From Paenibacillus endophyticus (lineage in GTDB: Bacteria > Bacillota > Bacilli > Paenibacillales > Paenibacillaceae): DNA of 64,000 nt. This document shows, in pieces, positions 18,376-27,640 of this stretch. Each line of letters opens with the position of its first letter. Within the stretch, counting starts at the first letter, position 1. Location of the stretch: NCBI RefSeq assembly GCF_014192395.1, contig NZ_JACHXW010000005.1, positions 124,001 to 188,000 on the forward strand, in the 5' to 3' direction. The position numbers and the translations under genes are program-made. The notes below the pieces were generated by a model that was not told the origin of the DNA, did no database searches, and saw nothing but the letters and a program-made list of their open reading frames with translations.

Positions 18376-19824
18376 TTAATAAGCTCTTGCAAATACGACA
18401 GTATGTTTAGCGGAGTCGCCGCATACTAAACAGTTCTCTTTATGAACAGTAGGCTCGAATGGAATGTTCCGGCTTGTTGCCCCGGTTTCTTCTTTTACCT
18501 GCTTCTCGCATGCCGCAGAGCCGCACCAGCCTGCTTCTACAAAGCCGCGCTGCTCTTCCAAAAAGCTTTTCATTTCATCAAGCGTATCTACCGTACGGGA
18601 ATTATCGACTCGGAATTGCTTGGCACGGTTAAACATCTCATGATGCGTTTCATCGAGCATCGTTTCAATTTCAGCAATTAGGTTGTCTTGTTTGACGATA
18701 CGCTTCTCGCCTGTAATACGAGATACGAGAACCACTTGACCGTTTTCCATATCGCGCGGTCCAAGCTCCAGACGAAGCGGCACACCGCGCATTTCGTATT
18801 CATTGAATTTCCAGCCGGGACTTACATCAGCACGATCGTCAACGCGCACACGTATGCCAGCTTTTTTGAGCTCCGCATACAGCTCATCTACACGACCTAC
18901 TACTTGCTCACGCATCTTGGCAGGACCAATCGGAATCATAATAACTTGTGTAGGCGCAACTTTTGGAGGCAAAGCAAGACCCCTGTCATCACCATGAACC
19001 ATGATTAACGCACCAATAAGTCTTGTGCTTACTCCCCAAGAAGTCGTATGCGCGAATTGCAGCGTATTCTCGCGATCGAGATACTTAATATCGAACGCAA
19101 TAGCAAATTTAGTTCCGAGGTAATGCGAAGTACCCGCCTGAACGGCTTTGCCATCCTTCATCATGGCTTCAATCGAATACGTATCTACTGCACCGGCAAA
19201 TCGCTCTGAAGGTGTCTTTTCCCCTTTAATGACGGGGATTGCAAGAAACTCTTCGACGAATTGCGTGTATACATCAAGCATTTGCATCGTTTCTTGACGT
19301 GCTTCTACTTCGTTCTCATGAGCTGTATGGCCTTCCTGCCACAAAAACTCGCTTGTGCGAAGGAAAGGCATCGTGCGCTTCTCCCAACGGACAACGTTCG
19401 CCCATTGGTTGATCAGTAGCGGAAGATCACGGTAAGACTGGATCCACTTCGAATACATATGGCCGAACATCGTCTCAGATGTCGGACGGATGGCAAGACG
19501 CTCTTCAAGCTTCTCGCCAGCCGCTTCTGTTACCCAAGGCAGCTCAGGGTTAAAGCCTTCCACATGTTCCTTTTCCTTCTGAAAGAAGCTCTCTGGAATG
19601 AACAAAGGGAAGTATGCGTTCCGGTGTCCCGTCTCCTTGAATCGGCGGTCCAGGTCACGCTGAATATTTTCCCAAAGCTCATAGCCCTCCGGGCGGAATA
19701 CGATACAGCCCCTTACAGGCGAGTAATCCATAAGCTCCGCTTTTTTGATTACGTCGAGATACCATCTTGAGAAATCCTCGCCCTGCGGCGTGATTTCGGT
19801 TACGAATTGTTTGTCTTTAGACAT
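18376..19824 (-). CDS. proS: Prolyl-tRNA synthetase, archaeal/eukaryotic-like short form
   Basis: Class II synthetase that charges tRNA-Pro. At 482 residues it is the short form that lacks the roughly 180-residue INS editing domain carried by the bacterial-type enzyme (564 residues in B. subtilis). Seen: motif 2 region RPTSETMFGHMYSKWIQSYR and NQWANVVRWEKRTMPFLRTSEFLWQEGH, motif 3 ending LGPRDMENGQVV region, an anticodon-binding domain, and a Cys-containing C-terminal domain (CGSAACEKQ, CLVCGDS) ending in Tyr as in the archaeal/eukaryotic class. It occupies the same rseP-proS-polC slot as the long form in Bacillus. The gap to rseP is only 10 bases, so no T-box leader is present. Confidence 0.95.
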   Translation of the reverse strand: MSKDKQFVTEITPQGEDFSRWYLDVIKKAELMDYSPVRGCIVFRPEGYELWENIQRDLDRRFKETGHRNAYFPLFIPESFFQKEKEHVEGFNPELPWVTEAAGEKLEERLAIRPTSETMFGHMYSKWIQSYRDLPLLINQWANVVRWEKRTMPFLRTSEFLWQEGHTAHENEVEARQETMQMLDVYTQFVEEFLAIPVIKGEKTPSERFAGAVDTYSIEAMMKDGKAVQAGTSHYLGTKFAIAFDIKYLDRENTLQFAHTTSWGVSTRLIGALIMVHGDDRGLALPPKVAPTQVIMIPIGPAKMREQVVGRVDELYAELKKAGIRVRVDDRADVSPGWKFNEYEMRGVPLRLELGPRDMENGQVVLVSRITGEKRIVKQDNLIAEIETMLDETHHEMFNRAKQFRVDNSRTVDTLDEMKSFLEEQRGFVEAGWCGSAACEKQVKEETGATSRNIPFEPTVHKENCLVCGDSAKHTVVFARAY

Positions 19825-19834
19825 AAGCGACCAA

Positions 19835-21109
19835 TTACTCCCCTTTTACTAAACGTAAAATATCATTATAGGTGACTACGAGCATAAGAAGCATGATGAG
19901 CGCGAAACCCACAAAATGAACCATGCTCTCGCGATTTGGATCAATTGGACGACGGCGTATCGCTTCAATTCCAAGGAAAATGAGACGGCTCCCATCGAGT
20001 GCCGGTATCGGCAATAGATTGAATATGCCTAAGTACAAGCTAAGCAGCGCTGTCCAAGAAGTTAATTGAACAATGCCTTGCTGTGCAATCTGGCTGGTTA
20101 CTTCGGCTGTGCGTACGGGACCGCCGAGATCATCCAGCTTGAATTCTCCGAAAATCAGCTTTTTGAAGCCTTCAAAAATACTAATCGTCATGCTTTTCAT
20201 CAGTTTAGCAGCACCGGTAAAGGTTTCTCCAAAGGTTGCAGAACGCGTAGGAGTTGAAGCGCTGATGCCTACCTTGCCTACGCCTTCTTTATTAGCTTCT
20301 GGGGTAATGACGACCTGCTGTGCTTTGCCGTCACGGATGATATCGATACGAATGGGAACATTCGGCGATTTCCCGATTATTTCAATCATCTTATCGAAAT
20401 CGGCACCGATTTTGACGCCGTTAACGGCATCAAGAACATCTCCCTTTTTCAGATCCGCCTTCGATGCGGGCATCCCCTCTGAGATATCGCCCACGAGCAG
20501 CTTATCCGGATTTTCTACTGGAATGCCGGCCATTTGGATGTAGGCAGCAAATAATACGAAAGCAAGAATAAAGTTCATCATCGGGCCTGCAAAAATAGCA
20601 AGCGCACGCTGTGGAACTGTTTTGCTCCCGAATTGTCTATCGATTGGTGCAATTTGGGTTTCCTTGCCTTTTGTTATCATTAATGCAGTTGGATGAACCG
20701 AATACGTTTCATTCTCGCCTTCCACATCCAATGTTACTGAAAGCTTGTGCTCCAAATCAATGGTAACAATTTCACCGCGTATGACGCCGCTCCGCTCGTC
20801 AAGGCGATCCAAATAGAGTCGGGTCACTTTATTGTCCTTCACTCGAACCGCAATCGTCTGGCCAGGCTGGACATCGACGATTTCCGGGTCCTCGCCTGCC
20901 ATTCGCACGAATCCGCCTGCAGGAATTAGACGAAGCGTATATCTTGTTTCTCCGCGCTTGACTGAAAACAGCTTCGGTCCGAACCCAATGGCAAATTCCC
21001 GAACCAAAATGCCCGCACGTTTGGCAAAATAGTAATGACCCCATTCATGAATCGTCACAATGACGAAAAAGACGAGTATAGTCAAAAACACAACTTGAAT
21101 CATGTGCAT
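19835..21109 (-). CDS. rseP: Site-2 intramembrane zinc protease RseP/RasP
   Basis: Membrane metalloprotease that cleaves anti-sigma factors and signal peptide remnants within the membrane (RasP in B. subtilis). The 424-residue protein has the active-site motif HEWGH at residues 21-25 in the first membrane helix, GFVRMAGEDPE soon after, a PDZ domain (about 215-290, PASKADLKKGDVLDAVNG), and the second metal site LLPIPALDGSRL in a C-terminal helix. The ATG at 21109 follows AGGAGG by 10 bases. A weak promoter-like pair (TTGTAT/TAATCT) lies in the 87-base gap to dxr, but the gene may simply be co-transcribed with it. Confidence 0.96.
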   Translation of the reverse strand: MHMIQVVFLTILVFFVIVTIHEWGHYYFAKRAGILVREFAIGFGPKLFSVKRGETRYTLRLIPAGGFVRMAGEDPEIVDVQPGQTIAVRVKDNKVTRLYLDRLDERSGVIRGEIVTIDLEHKLSVTLDVEGENETYSVHPTALMITKGKETQIAPIDRQFGSKTVPQRALAIFAGPMMNFILAFVLFAAYIQMAGIPVENPDKLLVGDISEGMPASKADLKKGDVLDAVNGVKIGADFDKMIEIIGKSPNVPIRIDIIRDGKAQQVVITPEANKEGVGKVGISASTPTRSATFGETFTGAAKLMKSMTISIFEGFKKLIFGEFKLDDLGGPVRTAEVTSQIAQQGIVQLTSWTALLSLYLGIFNLLPIPALDGSRLIFLGIEAIRRRPIDPNRESMVHFVGFALIMLLMLVVTYNDILRLVKGE

Positions 21110-21196
21110 TAAGCTGAAGCCTCCTGTTCATTACGGCCTGTACATAGATTATCATTATTCTCCCGTCCGATACAAGAGAACCGGTTTTCGGCCAAC

Positions 21197-22336
21197 TTAA
21201 ACGGATTCAGCCATTCTGCGTGCCCAAGCGTCCACTTCCGCAATCGTCTCCACATCATGAATATTGACTGCGCTGTGCTGACCGACTACTGTTTCCAGTA
21301 TCCGTTCAATGTCAAGAAATGTGATCTCGCCTTTTAAAAACCGTGCTACGGCAACCTCATTCGCTGCATTGAACACAGCTGGTGCAGATTGTCCCAGCCT
21401 TCCGCATTCAAAAGCCAATCGCAGGCACGGATATCGCTCAAAATCCATTTCACGAAAATGAAGCTTGCCGATTTGAGCAAGGTTCAGCCTCTCTGTCGGT
21501 GTCGTCTTCCGCTGCGGATACGACAAGGCATATTGAATCGGTACGCGCATATCTGGCATTCCCATCTGCGCAATCACACTATTGTCGGAAAACTCAACAT
21601 AGGAATGAATAATGCTTTCCGGATGAATAATGACATCTATTTGGTCGTATGTAACATCGAATAACCATTTCGCTTCTATAACCTCTAAGCCTTTGTTAAC
21701 CATCGTCGCGGAATCGATCGTAATCTTTGCTCCCATCGCCCAGTTCGGGTGGTTAAGCGCTTCGGCAACCGTTACTCCCTCAAGCTGGGCTCTTGTCCGA
21801 TCACGAAAGGAACCGCCCGATGCCGTTAAAGTAATTTGTTGAACCGATTTGCGATCCTCGCCGTTCAAGCATTGATAAACAGCGGAATGCTCGCTATCGA
21901 TAGGCAATATCGATACTCCGCGCATTTTAGCTCGATCCATCACGATGTGTCCTGCCGTCACTAGCGTTTCTTTGTTAGCAAGTCCAATCGTTTTGCCCGC
22001 ATCAATTGCTGCGAGCGTCGCTGGAAGGCCCCTGCTGCCCATAATTGCAGTCACGACTAAATCGGCATCTGTTTCTGCCGCAACTGCAATTAAACCTTCT
22101 TCGCCATAAACGACCTTGGTTCCGAGCGGCAAATGAGTACGTGCTGCATCAGCATCTGCTTTGGATGCCAAACTTACAATCGTCGGTTTAAACTGCCTGG
22201 CTTGAGCAATCAGCAAATCAACATTAGAACCAGCGGATAATCCGACTACTTTGTATTCCTCGGAATGATGAGCGACGACATCCAAGGTTTGCGTTCCAAC
22301 TGATCCCGTCGAACCTAATACACTAATTTTTTTCAT
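21197..22336 (-). CDS. dxr: 1-deoxy-D-xylulose 5-phosphate reductoisomerase
   Basis: Converts DXP to 2-C-methyl-D-erythritol 4-phosphate with NADPH, the committed step of the MEP isoprenoid pathway. The 379 residues show the N-terminal NADPH motif LGSTGSVGTQTLDV, the conserved LANKETLVTAG, metal-binding LPIDSEHSAVYQ near residue 145, the flexible-loop region TMVNKGLEVIEA and the C-terminal helical domain. Neighbours uppS and cdsA use isoprenoid and phospholipid precursors. It starts 15 bases after cdsA. Confidence 0.97.
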   Translation of the reverse strand: MKKISVLGSTGSVGTQTLDVVAHHSEEYKVVGLSAGSNVDLLIAQARQFKPTIVSLASKADADAARTHLPLGTKVVYGEEGLIAVAAETDADLVVTAIMGSRGLPATLAAIDAGKTIGLANKETLVTAGHIVMDRAKMRGVSILPIDSEHSAVYQCLNGEDRKSVQQITLTASGGSFRDRTRAQLEGVTVAEALNHPNWAMGAKITIDSATMVNKGLEVIEAKWLFDVTYDQIDVIIHPESIIHSYVEFSDNSVIAQMGMPDMRVPIQYALSYPQRKTTPTERLNLAQIGKLHFREMDFERYPCLRLAFECGRLGQSAPAVFNAANEVAVARFLKGEITFLDIERILETVVGQHSAVNIHDVETIAEVDAWARRMAESV

Positions 22337-22351
22337 GCAAATCCTCCTGGC

Positions 22352-23146
22352 CTATACAGGTAGCAGCTCCGTAAGCACTAATAGCGGAAATACGATAAGC
22401 CAGCTGTCGCATCTGTCAAGAACGCCGCCATGCCCCGGAAGCAGTGTTCCAGTATCTTTAATATCCCTAACACGCTTGTAAGCCGATTGTATTAAATCTC
22501 CGAATTGGCCAGCCACAGCAGCTATGCAGCCAATCAGCAAAGCTTTCGACAGCGTAATAAAATCCGGAAAGCATAATGCAAAGACAGCAGAAACCGCCAA
22601 CGAAAACAAGACGCCTCCGAGTGCACCCTCAATCGTTTTATTCGGGCTGATGGATGGCCATAGCTTTGTTCTACCAATAGCTCGTCCAGTAAAATAGGCG
22701 CCAATATCCGATGCCCAAATACATCCAAAAGACAAAAATGTCCACATCATGCCGTAAGTTTCAATTTGCCTAACCTCACCCATTGCAGCAAAGCCGTAAC
22801 CTACATATAAAGCGCCTAGCAACATAAGTGCGGCGCCATCGATTGTTGTTCTATTTTTTGTAATCACGGTAAGTGCCAGCAACAAGAAGGCTAATATCCA
22901 AAGGATTGCCAACGTGGACGGAACACTAATTCCCCACTCCGACCAAGGAAGCACAAACAGTAGCACACCCGCGTATCCGAGCAATGAAGACGGATGCGAC
23001 CATGCTACACCATTCATGCGCGCATATTCAGTAAAGCCGATAATTGCCAGTAAGACGAGCAGAGCGGTATATAACCAACCACCAACCACAGTTAAACCGA
23101 TAAAACCTACACCTGCTATTACACCCGTAATAATTCGTTGTCTCAA
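22352..23146 (-). CDS. cdsA: Phosphatidate cytidylyltransferase
   Basis: Integral membrane enzyme that makes CDP-diacylglycerol from phosphatidate and CTP for phospholipid synthesis. The 264 residues contain about seven or eight hydrophobic helices and the family signature near the C-terminus: SAYKRVRDIKDTGTLLPGHG followed by GVLDRCDS. The start is a TTG (TTGAGACAACG) at 23146. It lies between uppS and dxr, gaps of 27 and 15 bases, the standard Bacillales order. Confidence 0.96.
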   Translation of the reverse strand: MRQRIITGVIAGVGFIGLTVVGGWLYTALLVLLAIIGFTEYARMNGVAWSHPSSLLGYAGVLLFVLPWSEWGISVPSTLAILWILAFLLLALTVITKNRTTIDGAALMLLGALYVGYGFAAMGEVRQIETYGMMWTFLSFGCIWASDIGAYFTGRAIGRTKLWPSISPNKTIEGALGGVLFSLAVSAVFALCFPDFITLSKALLIGCIAAVAGQFGDLIQSAYKRVRDIKDTGTLLPGHGGVLDRCDSWLIVFPLLVLTELLPV

Positions 23147-23173
23147 TGAAAAGTCACACTCCGTTGCTTGAAG

Positions 23174-23938
23174 CTACAATCCACCATATCGACGCGCACG
23201 ACGCTGATATTCCAGAATCGCTTCTTGAAAATGCGCTTCCGTAAATTCCGGCCAATACACATCCGTAAACCACAATTCACTATAAGCAAGCTGCCACATC
23301 ATGAAATTACTTAATCGCAATTCTCCGCTTGTTCGAATAAGCAAATCCGGATCCGGCAATCCGCTCGTGAGCAATCGATCCGACATCACCTTATCGTCTA
23401 TATCATCGATTGACAGTTGTCCTTGCTGTACATCCGAAGCGATCGTTTTTATCGCTTCAAGCATTTCCTTGCGACTTCCATAATTAAGTGCAAAGTTCAA
23501 AACAAGGCCAGTATTGTTAGCCGTTTTTACGATGGCTTCCTCAACAGCGCTTAATGTGAAAGATGGCAAATCCTCTTTATGCCCCATCATCCGAACCTGT
23601 ACATTGTTTGCGATCAGCTCTTCTAATTCAATCTCAAGAAATTGCTGAGGAAGCTTCATCAGAAAATCCACTTCAGCCTTTGGTCTTTTCCAGTTCTCCG
23701 TAGAAAATGCATATAACGTCAAATATTTGACGCCAAGCCGATCTGCTGCAATAGTGATGCGTTTGATCGCTTTCATCCCAGAATGATGACCTGCCATTCT
23801 TGGCAATCCGCGATGTTTAGCCCAACGGCCGTTACCATCCATAATAATCGCAACATGCTCAGGCACGTTTTCTGAGGCCACAGAATCAGTCGGCTGTAAG
23901 GACGATTTGCCTAATTTGGCCCAAAGTCGCTCGATCAT
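23174..23938 (-). CDS. uppS: Isoprenyl transferase (undecaprenyl diphosphate synthase)
   Basis: Cis-prenyltransferase that extends farnesyl diphosphate with isopentenyl diphosphate to C55 undecaprenyl diphosphate, the lipid carrier for cell wall synthesis. The 254-residue product shows the catalytic IIMDGNGRWAKHRGLPRMAG near residues 30-50, YAFSTENWKRP, and the C-terminal RTSGELRLSNFMMWQLAYSE and FTDVYWPEF segments. The ATG at 23938 follows GGGAGG by 7 bases. A weak hairpin lies between frr and this gene. Confidence 0.97.
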   Translation of the reverse strand: MIERLWAKLGKSSLQPTDSVASENVPEHVAIIMDGNGRWAKHRGLPRMAGHHSGMKAIKRITIAADRLGVKYLTLYAFSTENWKRPKAEVDFLMKLPQQFLEIELEELIANNVQVRMMGHKEDLPSFTLSAVEEAIVKTANNTGLVLNFALNYGSRKEMLEAIKTIASDVQQGQLSIDDIDDKVMSDRLLTSGLPDPDLLIRTSGELRLSNFMMWQLAYSELWFTDVYWPEFTEAHFQEAILEYQRRARRYGGL

Positions 23939-23957
23939 CTTACTTCCTCCCAACCGA

Positions 23958-23990
23958 AATCAAAACCAAACCCCACCTAGCGGAGGGGCC
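23958..23990 (-). terminator. Weak terminator-like hairpin between frr and uppS
   Basis: On the minus strand CCCC-T-CC/GG-T-GGGG (23988-23971) forms a stem with a T-T mismatch and a GCTA loop, followed by TTTGGTTTTGATTT. The imperfect T tract suggests partial termination. Confidence 0.5.
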
Positions 23991-23999
23991 CAGAGATTA

Positions 24000-24553
24000 T
24001 TATACTTCCATAATTTCTTTTTCTTTTGTTACCAGTACTTTATCCACTTCAGCGATGAACTTATCGGTCGCCTTTTGAATATCCTCTTGGTGACCGCGCG
24101 ATTCATCCTCGGAAATAGCCGTTTTCTCTAGCTTTTTAATGCCGTCATTAGCATCACGACGAATGTTGCGAATGGCTACTTTAGCTTCTTCACCAAGCTT
24201 TTTCGATGTCTTTACGAGCTCGCCACGGCGTTCTTCCGTAAGTGGCGGAATCGAAAGTCGAATGGATGTGCCATCATTCGATGGCGTTAAACCAAGGTCC
24301 GATTTCATAATCGCTTTTTCGATAGCTGACATCGATGTTTTATCCCACGGTTGGATAAATAATGTACGTGAATCAGGAGTACTGATGTTGGCAAGCTGAT
24401 TCACTGGCGTCATTGATCCATAATACTCAACTTGAATACGGTCCAATAATGATGCACTTGCTTTTCCCGCACGTAGTGAAGACAAATCTCGTTTTAGGGC
24501 CGAGATTGCTTTATCCATACGTTCTTCAGCGTTTTTTTTCAATTCTTGTGGCA

Positions 24554-24554
<1 letters not shown>
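24000..24554 (-). CDS. frr: Ribosome recycling factor
   Basis: Splits post-termination 70S ribosomes together with EF-G. The 184 residues are the usual length, with the three-helix bundle pattern: [20 protein letters not shown] at the start, [21 protein letters not shown] in the insert domain, the [17 protein letters not shown] hinge and [16 protein letters not shown] near the C-terminus. Its ATG shares one base with the pyrH stop codon (TAATG), so translation is coupled to pyrH. Confidence 0.97.
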
Positions 24555-25324
<770 letters not shown>

Positions 25325-25348
25325 TCAAATATGTTCTATTCATACAAG

Positions 25349-25377
25349 CAGGCGGGGCGGACGCCCCGCCCCGCCTG
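25349..25377 (-). terminator. Very GC-rich hairpin between tsf and pyrH
   Basis: Arms AGGCGGGGC and GCCCCGCCT (25350-25358 with 25368-25376) are perfectly complementary over 9 bases; a second, tighter pairing of 25354-25358 (ggggc) with 25363-25367 (gcccc) competes with it. No T-run follows, so it is more likely a pause, processing or stability element than a classic terminator. Confidence 0.5.
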
Positions 25378-25387
25378 TGCGTTCGGA

Positions 25388-26038
25388 TTAATGTTTAACT
25401 TGTGCCATAACTTCTTCAACGAAATTGTCAACTTTTTTCTCAAGACCTTCACCAAGTTCATAACGAACAAAGCGACGGATTGAAATGTTTTCACCGATTT
25501 TGCTGATTTTTTCGTTTAGCAATACAGAGATCGTTTTGTCTGGATCTTTGATGAACGATTGCTCAAGAAGACAGAACTCTTCGTAATATTTCGAGATACG
25601 GCCTTCAACCATTTTTTCAACGATTTTTTCAGGTTTGCCTTCGTTAAGCGCTTGAGCTTTCAAAATTTCGCGCTCTTTTTCTAGTTCTTCGGAAGAAACC
25701 TCTTCACGGCTAACAAATTTAGGGTTAGCTGCAGCGATTTGCATAGCAACGTCTCTTGCAAACTCACGGAATTGATCCGTTTTTGCAACGAAATCCGTTT
25801 CACAGTTTACTTCAACGATAACGCCAATACGGCCGCCTGCGTGAATATATGATTCAACTACGCCTTCAGTTGCAATACGACCTGCTTTATTAGCTGCTGC
25901 CGCCAAACCTTTTTCACGAAGTACCGCAATTGCTTTTTCAACATCATTGTTTGTTTCGTCCAAAGCTTTCTTGCAATCAAGCATTCCAGCTCCAGTTCTT
26001 TCCCGAAGCTCTTTTACCGCGCTAGCACTAACTGCCAT
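25388..26038 (-). CDS. tsf: Translation elongation factor Ts
   Basis: Guanine nucleotide exchange factor for EF-Tu. The 216-residue product begins [20 protein letters not shown] with the family signature and continues [17 protein letters not shown]; the core includes [23 protein letters not shown]. The ATG at 26038 follows AGGAGGG. It pairs with rpsB as in nearly all bacteria, with a terminator-like hairpin in the gap between them. Confidence 0.97.
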   Translation of the reverse strand: MAVSASAVKELRERTGAGMLDCKKALDETNNDVEKAIAVLREKGLAAAANKAGRIATEGVVESYIHAGGRIGVIVEVNCETDFVAKTDQFREFARDVAMQIAAANPKFVSREEVSSEELEKEREILKAQALNEGKPEKIVEKMVEGRISKYYEEFCLLEQSFIKDPDKTISVLLNEKISKIGENISIRRFVRYELGEGLEKKVDNFVEEVMAQVKH

Positions 26039-26116
26039 TGTAAGCCCTCCTATAGGTTTCACGAAGTCTATGTAGCTTCGCAAATAATTAATATTGGTTT
26101 TAATGATTTACATTCG

Positions 26117-26160
26117 AAAAAAGGGCAGTGAGAGGTTTATCACCATCTGACCACCCTTTG
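26117..26160 (-). terminator. Terminator/attenuator between rpsB and tsf
   Basis: On the minus strand AAAGGG (26159-26154) pairs with CCCTTT (26125-26120), with an inner GTGA/TCAC stem, followed by a T-run. The position, 22 bases after the rpsB stop, suggests partial termination that lowers tsf relative to rpsB. Confidence 0.65.
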
Positions 26161-26181
26161 TTGAATAACTGAAGCTTTAAA

Positions 26182-26880
26182 TTAAGCCGTTGTTTGTTCG
26201 CCTTGATTAGCTTCAACAATAGCATCAGCCATTTTGGACGTCAACAACTTAACGGCACGGATTGCATCATCATTACCTGGAATCACGTAGTCGATTTCAT
26301 CCGGATCACAGTTTGTATCAACGATACCTACGATTGGAATTCCAAGTTTGCGAGCTTCTGCAACTGCAATACGCTCTTTGCGTGGGTCAATAATGAACAA
26401 CGCGCTTGGCAAACCTTTCATGCCTTTGATACCGCCGAGGAATTTTTCCAAACGGTCTTTTTCTTTGTTAAGAATGATAACTTCTTTCTTAGGTAGAACC
26501 TCGAAAGTGCCATCCTCAGCCCATTTTTCAAGTTGCTTCAAACGATCAATACGTTTTTGAATCGTTTGGAAGTTAGTCAAAGTTCCACCCAACCAACGTT
26601 GGTTGATATAGAAGTTGCCGCAACGCTCTGCTTCTTCTTTTACGGAATCTTGAGCTTGTTTTTTCGTACCTACGAACAGCATAGTGCCGCCGTCTGCAGC
26701 GATCGATTTAACAAAGTTGTACGCTTCGTCAACTTTCTTAACCGTTTTTTGCAAATCGATAATGTAAATCCCGTTTCTTTCTGTGAAGATATAACGATCC
26801 ATCTTCGGGTTCCAACGACGAGTCTGATGACCGAAGTGTACCCCAGCTTCTAGTAGCTGTTTCATGGAAATAACCGCCAT
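26182..26880 (-). CDS. rpsB: 30S ribosomal protein S2
   Basis: Small-subunit protein assembling late and needed for binding of S1-like factors and mRNA. The 232 residues include [20 protein letters not shown] at the start, [35 protein letters not shown], and the C-terminal [20 protein letters not shown]. The ATG follows TAGGAGGTGTTGAAGAA. It has its own promoter (27009-27037) and a strongly structured leader, consistent with autoregulation. No terminator is visible between it and the upstream motility operon. Confidence 0.98.
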   Translation of the reverse strand: MAVISMKQLLEAGVHFGHQTRRWNPKMDRYIFTERNGIYIIDLQKTVKKVDEAYNFVKSIAADGGTMLFVGTKKQAQDSVKEEAERCGNFYINQRWLGGTLTNFQTIQKRIDRLKQLEKWAEDGTFEVLPKKEVIILNKEKDRLEKFLGGIKGMKGLPSALFIIDPRKERIAVAEARKLGIPIVGIVDTNCDPDEIDYVIPGNDDAIRAVKLLTSKMADAIVEANQGEQTTA

Positions 26881-26933
26881 TTCTTCAACACCTCCTAATA
26901 ATGGTTTTTTAGTGCTCCTCCGCTAGTCGCATC

Positions 26934-26976
26934 TTTTGTCAAAACTTCCGCCGGGCGGAAGCACCATTTGACAAAA
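26934..26976 (-). promoter_or_regulatory. Structured rpsB leader: two-part extended hairpin
   Basis: In the rpsB 5' leader, outer arms TTTTGTCAAA (26934-26943) and TTTGACAAAA (26967-26976) are perfectly complementary over 10 bases. They enclose an inner hairpin CTTCCG/CGGAAG (26945-26950 with 26956-26961). On the minus strand the inner hairpin is followed by TTTT, which is part of the outer arm, so an inner terminator-like form and the full form could compete. Candidate r-protein (S2) control element; inferred from structure and position only. Confidence 0.55.
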
Positions 26977-27008
26977 TTGACCTGCGTGCGTTTTTAACAC
27001 CGTGAATT

Positions 27009-27037
27009 AATATACCATAAATACAATCTTCGCGCAA
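27009..27037 (-). promoter_or_regulatory. Sigma-A-type promoter of rpsB
   Basis: The -35 box TTGCGC (27037-27032) and the -10 box TATATT (27014-27009) are separated by 17 bases, with TG one base upstream of the -10. Predicted start near 27002, leaving a 5' leader of about 120 bases before rpsB. Confidence 0.6.
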
Positions 27038-27058
27038 CATTCGTTTCCGAAAGATAGA

Positions 27059-27640
27059 CTAACTATTTTTAGCTGATGATAATGCCGCCGCTTGTTCTTC
27101 CGTAAGCGGTTGGCTTGTTACTACAGTTATAACTTGTTCAATTGTGCTGTCTTCATGAAACAAAAAATAACCGGCGCGAACCAGCTTTTTAGACTTTTTC
27201 ATTTCAGCAATAAATGCTGCGCCATCATCAATGATATGATTTGAAGTAAGCAGCTCAGCCGTCTTGGATAGACCTATGCCAGCTTTGATTCTTATCACAT
27301 GATTAATAACAGCTTTTTCATTTTCAGGTACTACAGTCGGACTCTCAGCAGTCTCCTCGACCTTGTTCGGCGGCTCTGCACTCGGTACTGGGGTTACGGC
27401 CGGCTGCGTTTCTTGTTTGCTAGCTTCAGATCCAACGTCTTGGTCAAGCTCAATGGAATCACGTTCTGCCTTAAGCAATGCATCGACTTCAATCTGCGTG
27501 TATAACTTGTCCGTAGTCTCGTTGTCCCGCTCTGCCAGCTTCTCTCTGCTCTGCTCTCCTGAGAGCATTAATTGAAACAACAAGGCACCGATCATAATAC
27601 CCAAGCCTAATCCGATTAAAAATATTCGATTTTTAAGCAC
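27059..27640 (-). CDS. Membrane-anchored protein with a YceG-like (MltG N-terminal-like) domain
   Basis: 193 residues: one membrane helix at about 5-26, a charged, proline-rich outer linker (about 30-108), and a C-terminal domain from about 110 (VIRIKAGIGLSKTAELLTSN...IIDDGAAFIAEMK). That domain resembles the LysM-like subdomain of the endolytic transglycosylase MltG, but the catalytic YceG domain with its Glu is absent, so this is not a full MltG. A GTG start at 27640 with AGGAGG upstream overlaps the DUF6115 gene by 8 bases. Last gene of the motility operon before rpsB. A role near peptidoglycan or the flagellar base is inference. Confidence 0.7.
   Translation of the reverse strand: MLKNRIFLIGLGLGIMIGALLFQLMLSGEQSREKLAERDNETTDKLYTQIEVDALLKAERDSIELDQDVGSEASKQETQPAVTPVPSAEPPNKVEETAESPTVVPENEKAVINHVIRIKAGIGLSKTAELLTSNHIIDDGAAFIAEMKKSKKLVRAGYFLFHEDSTIEQVITVVTSQPLTEEQAAALSSAKNS

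Noticed and set aside
19825..19834. T-box riboswitch upstream of proS
   Set aside because: Only 10 bases separate proS from rseP, leaving no room for a leader; none of the T-box sequence is seen.
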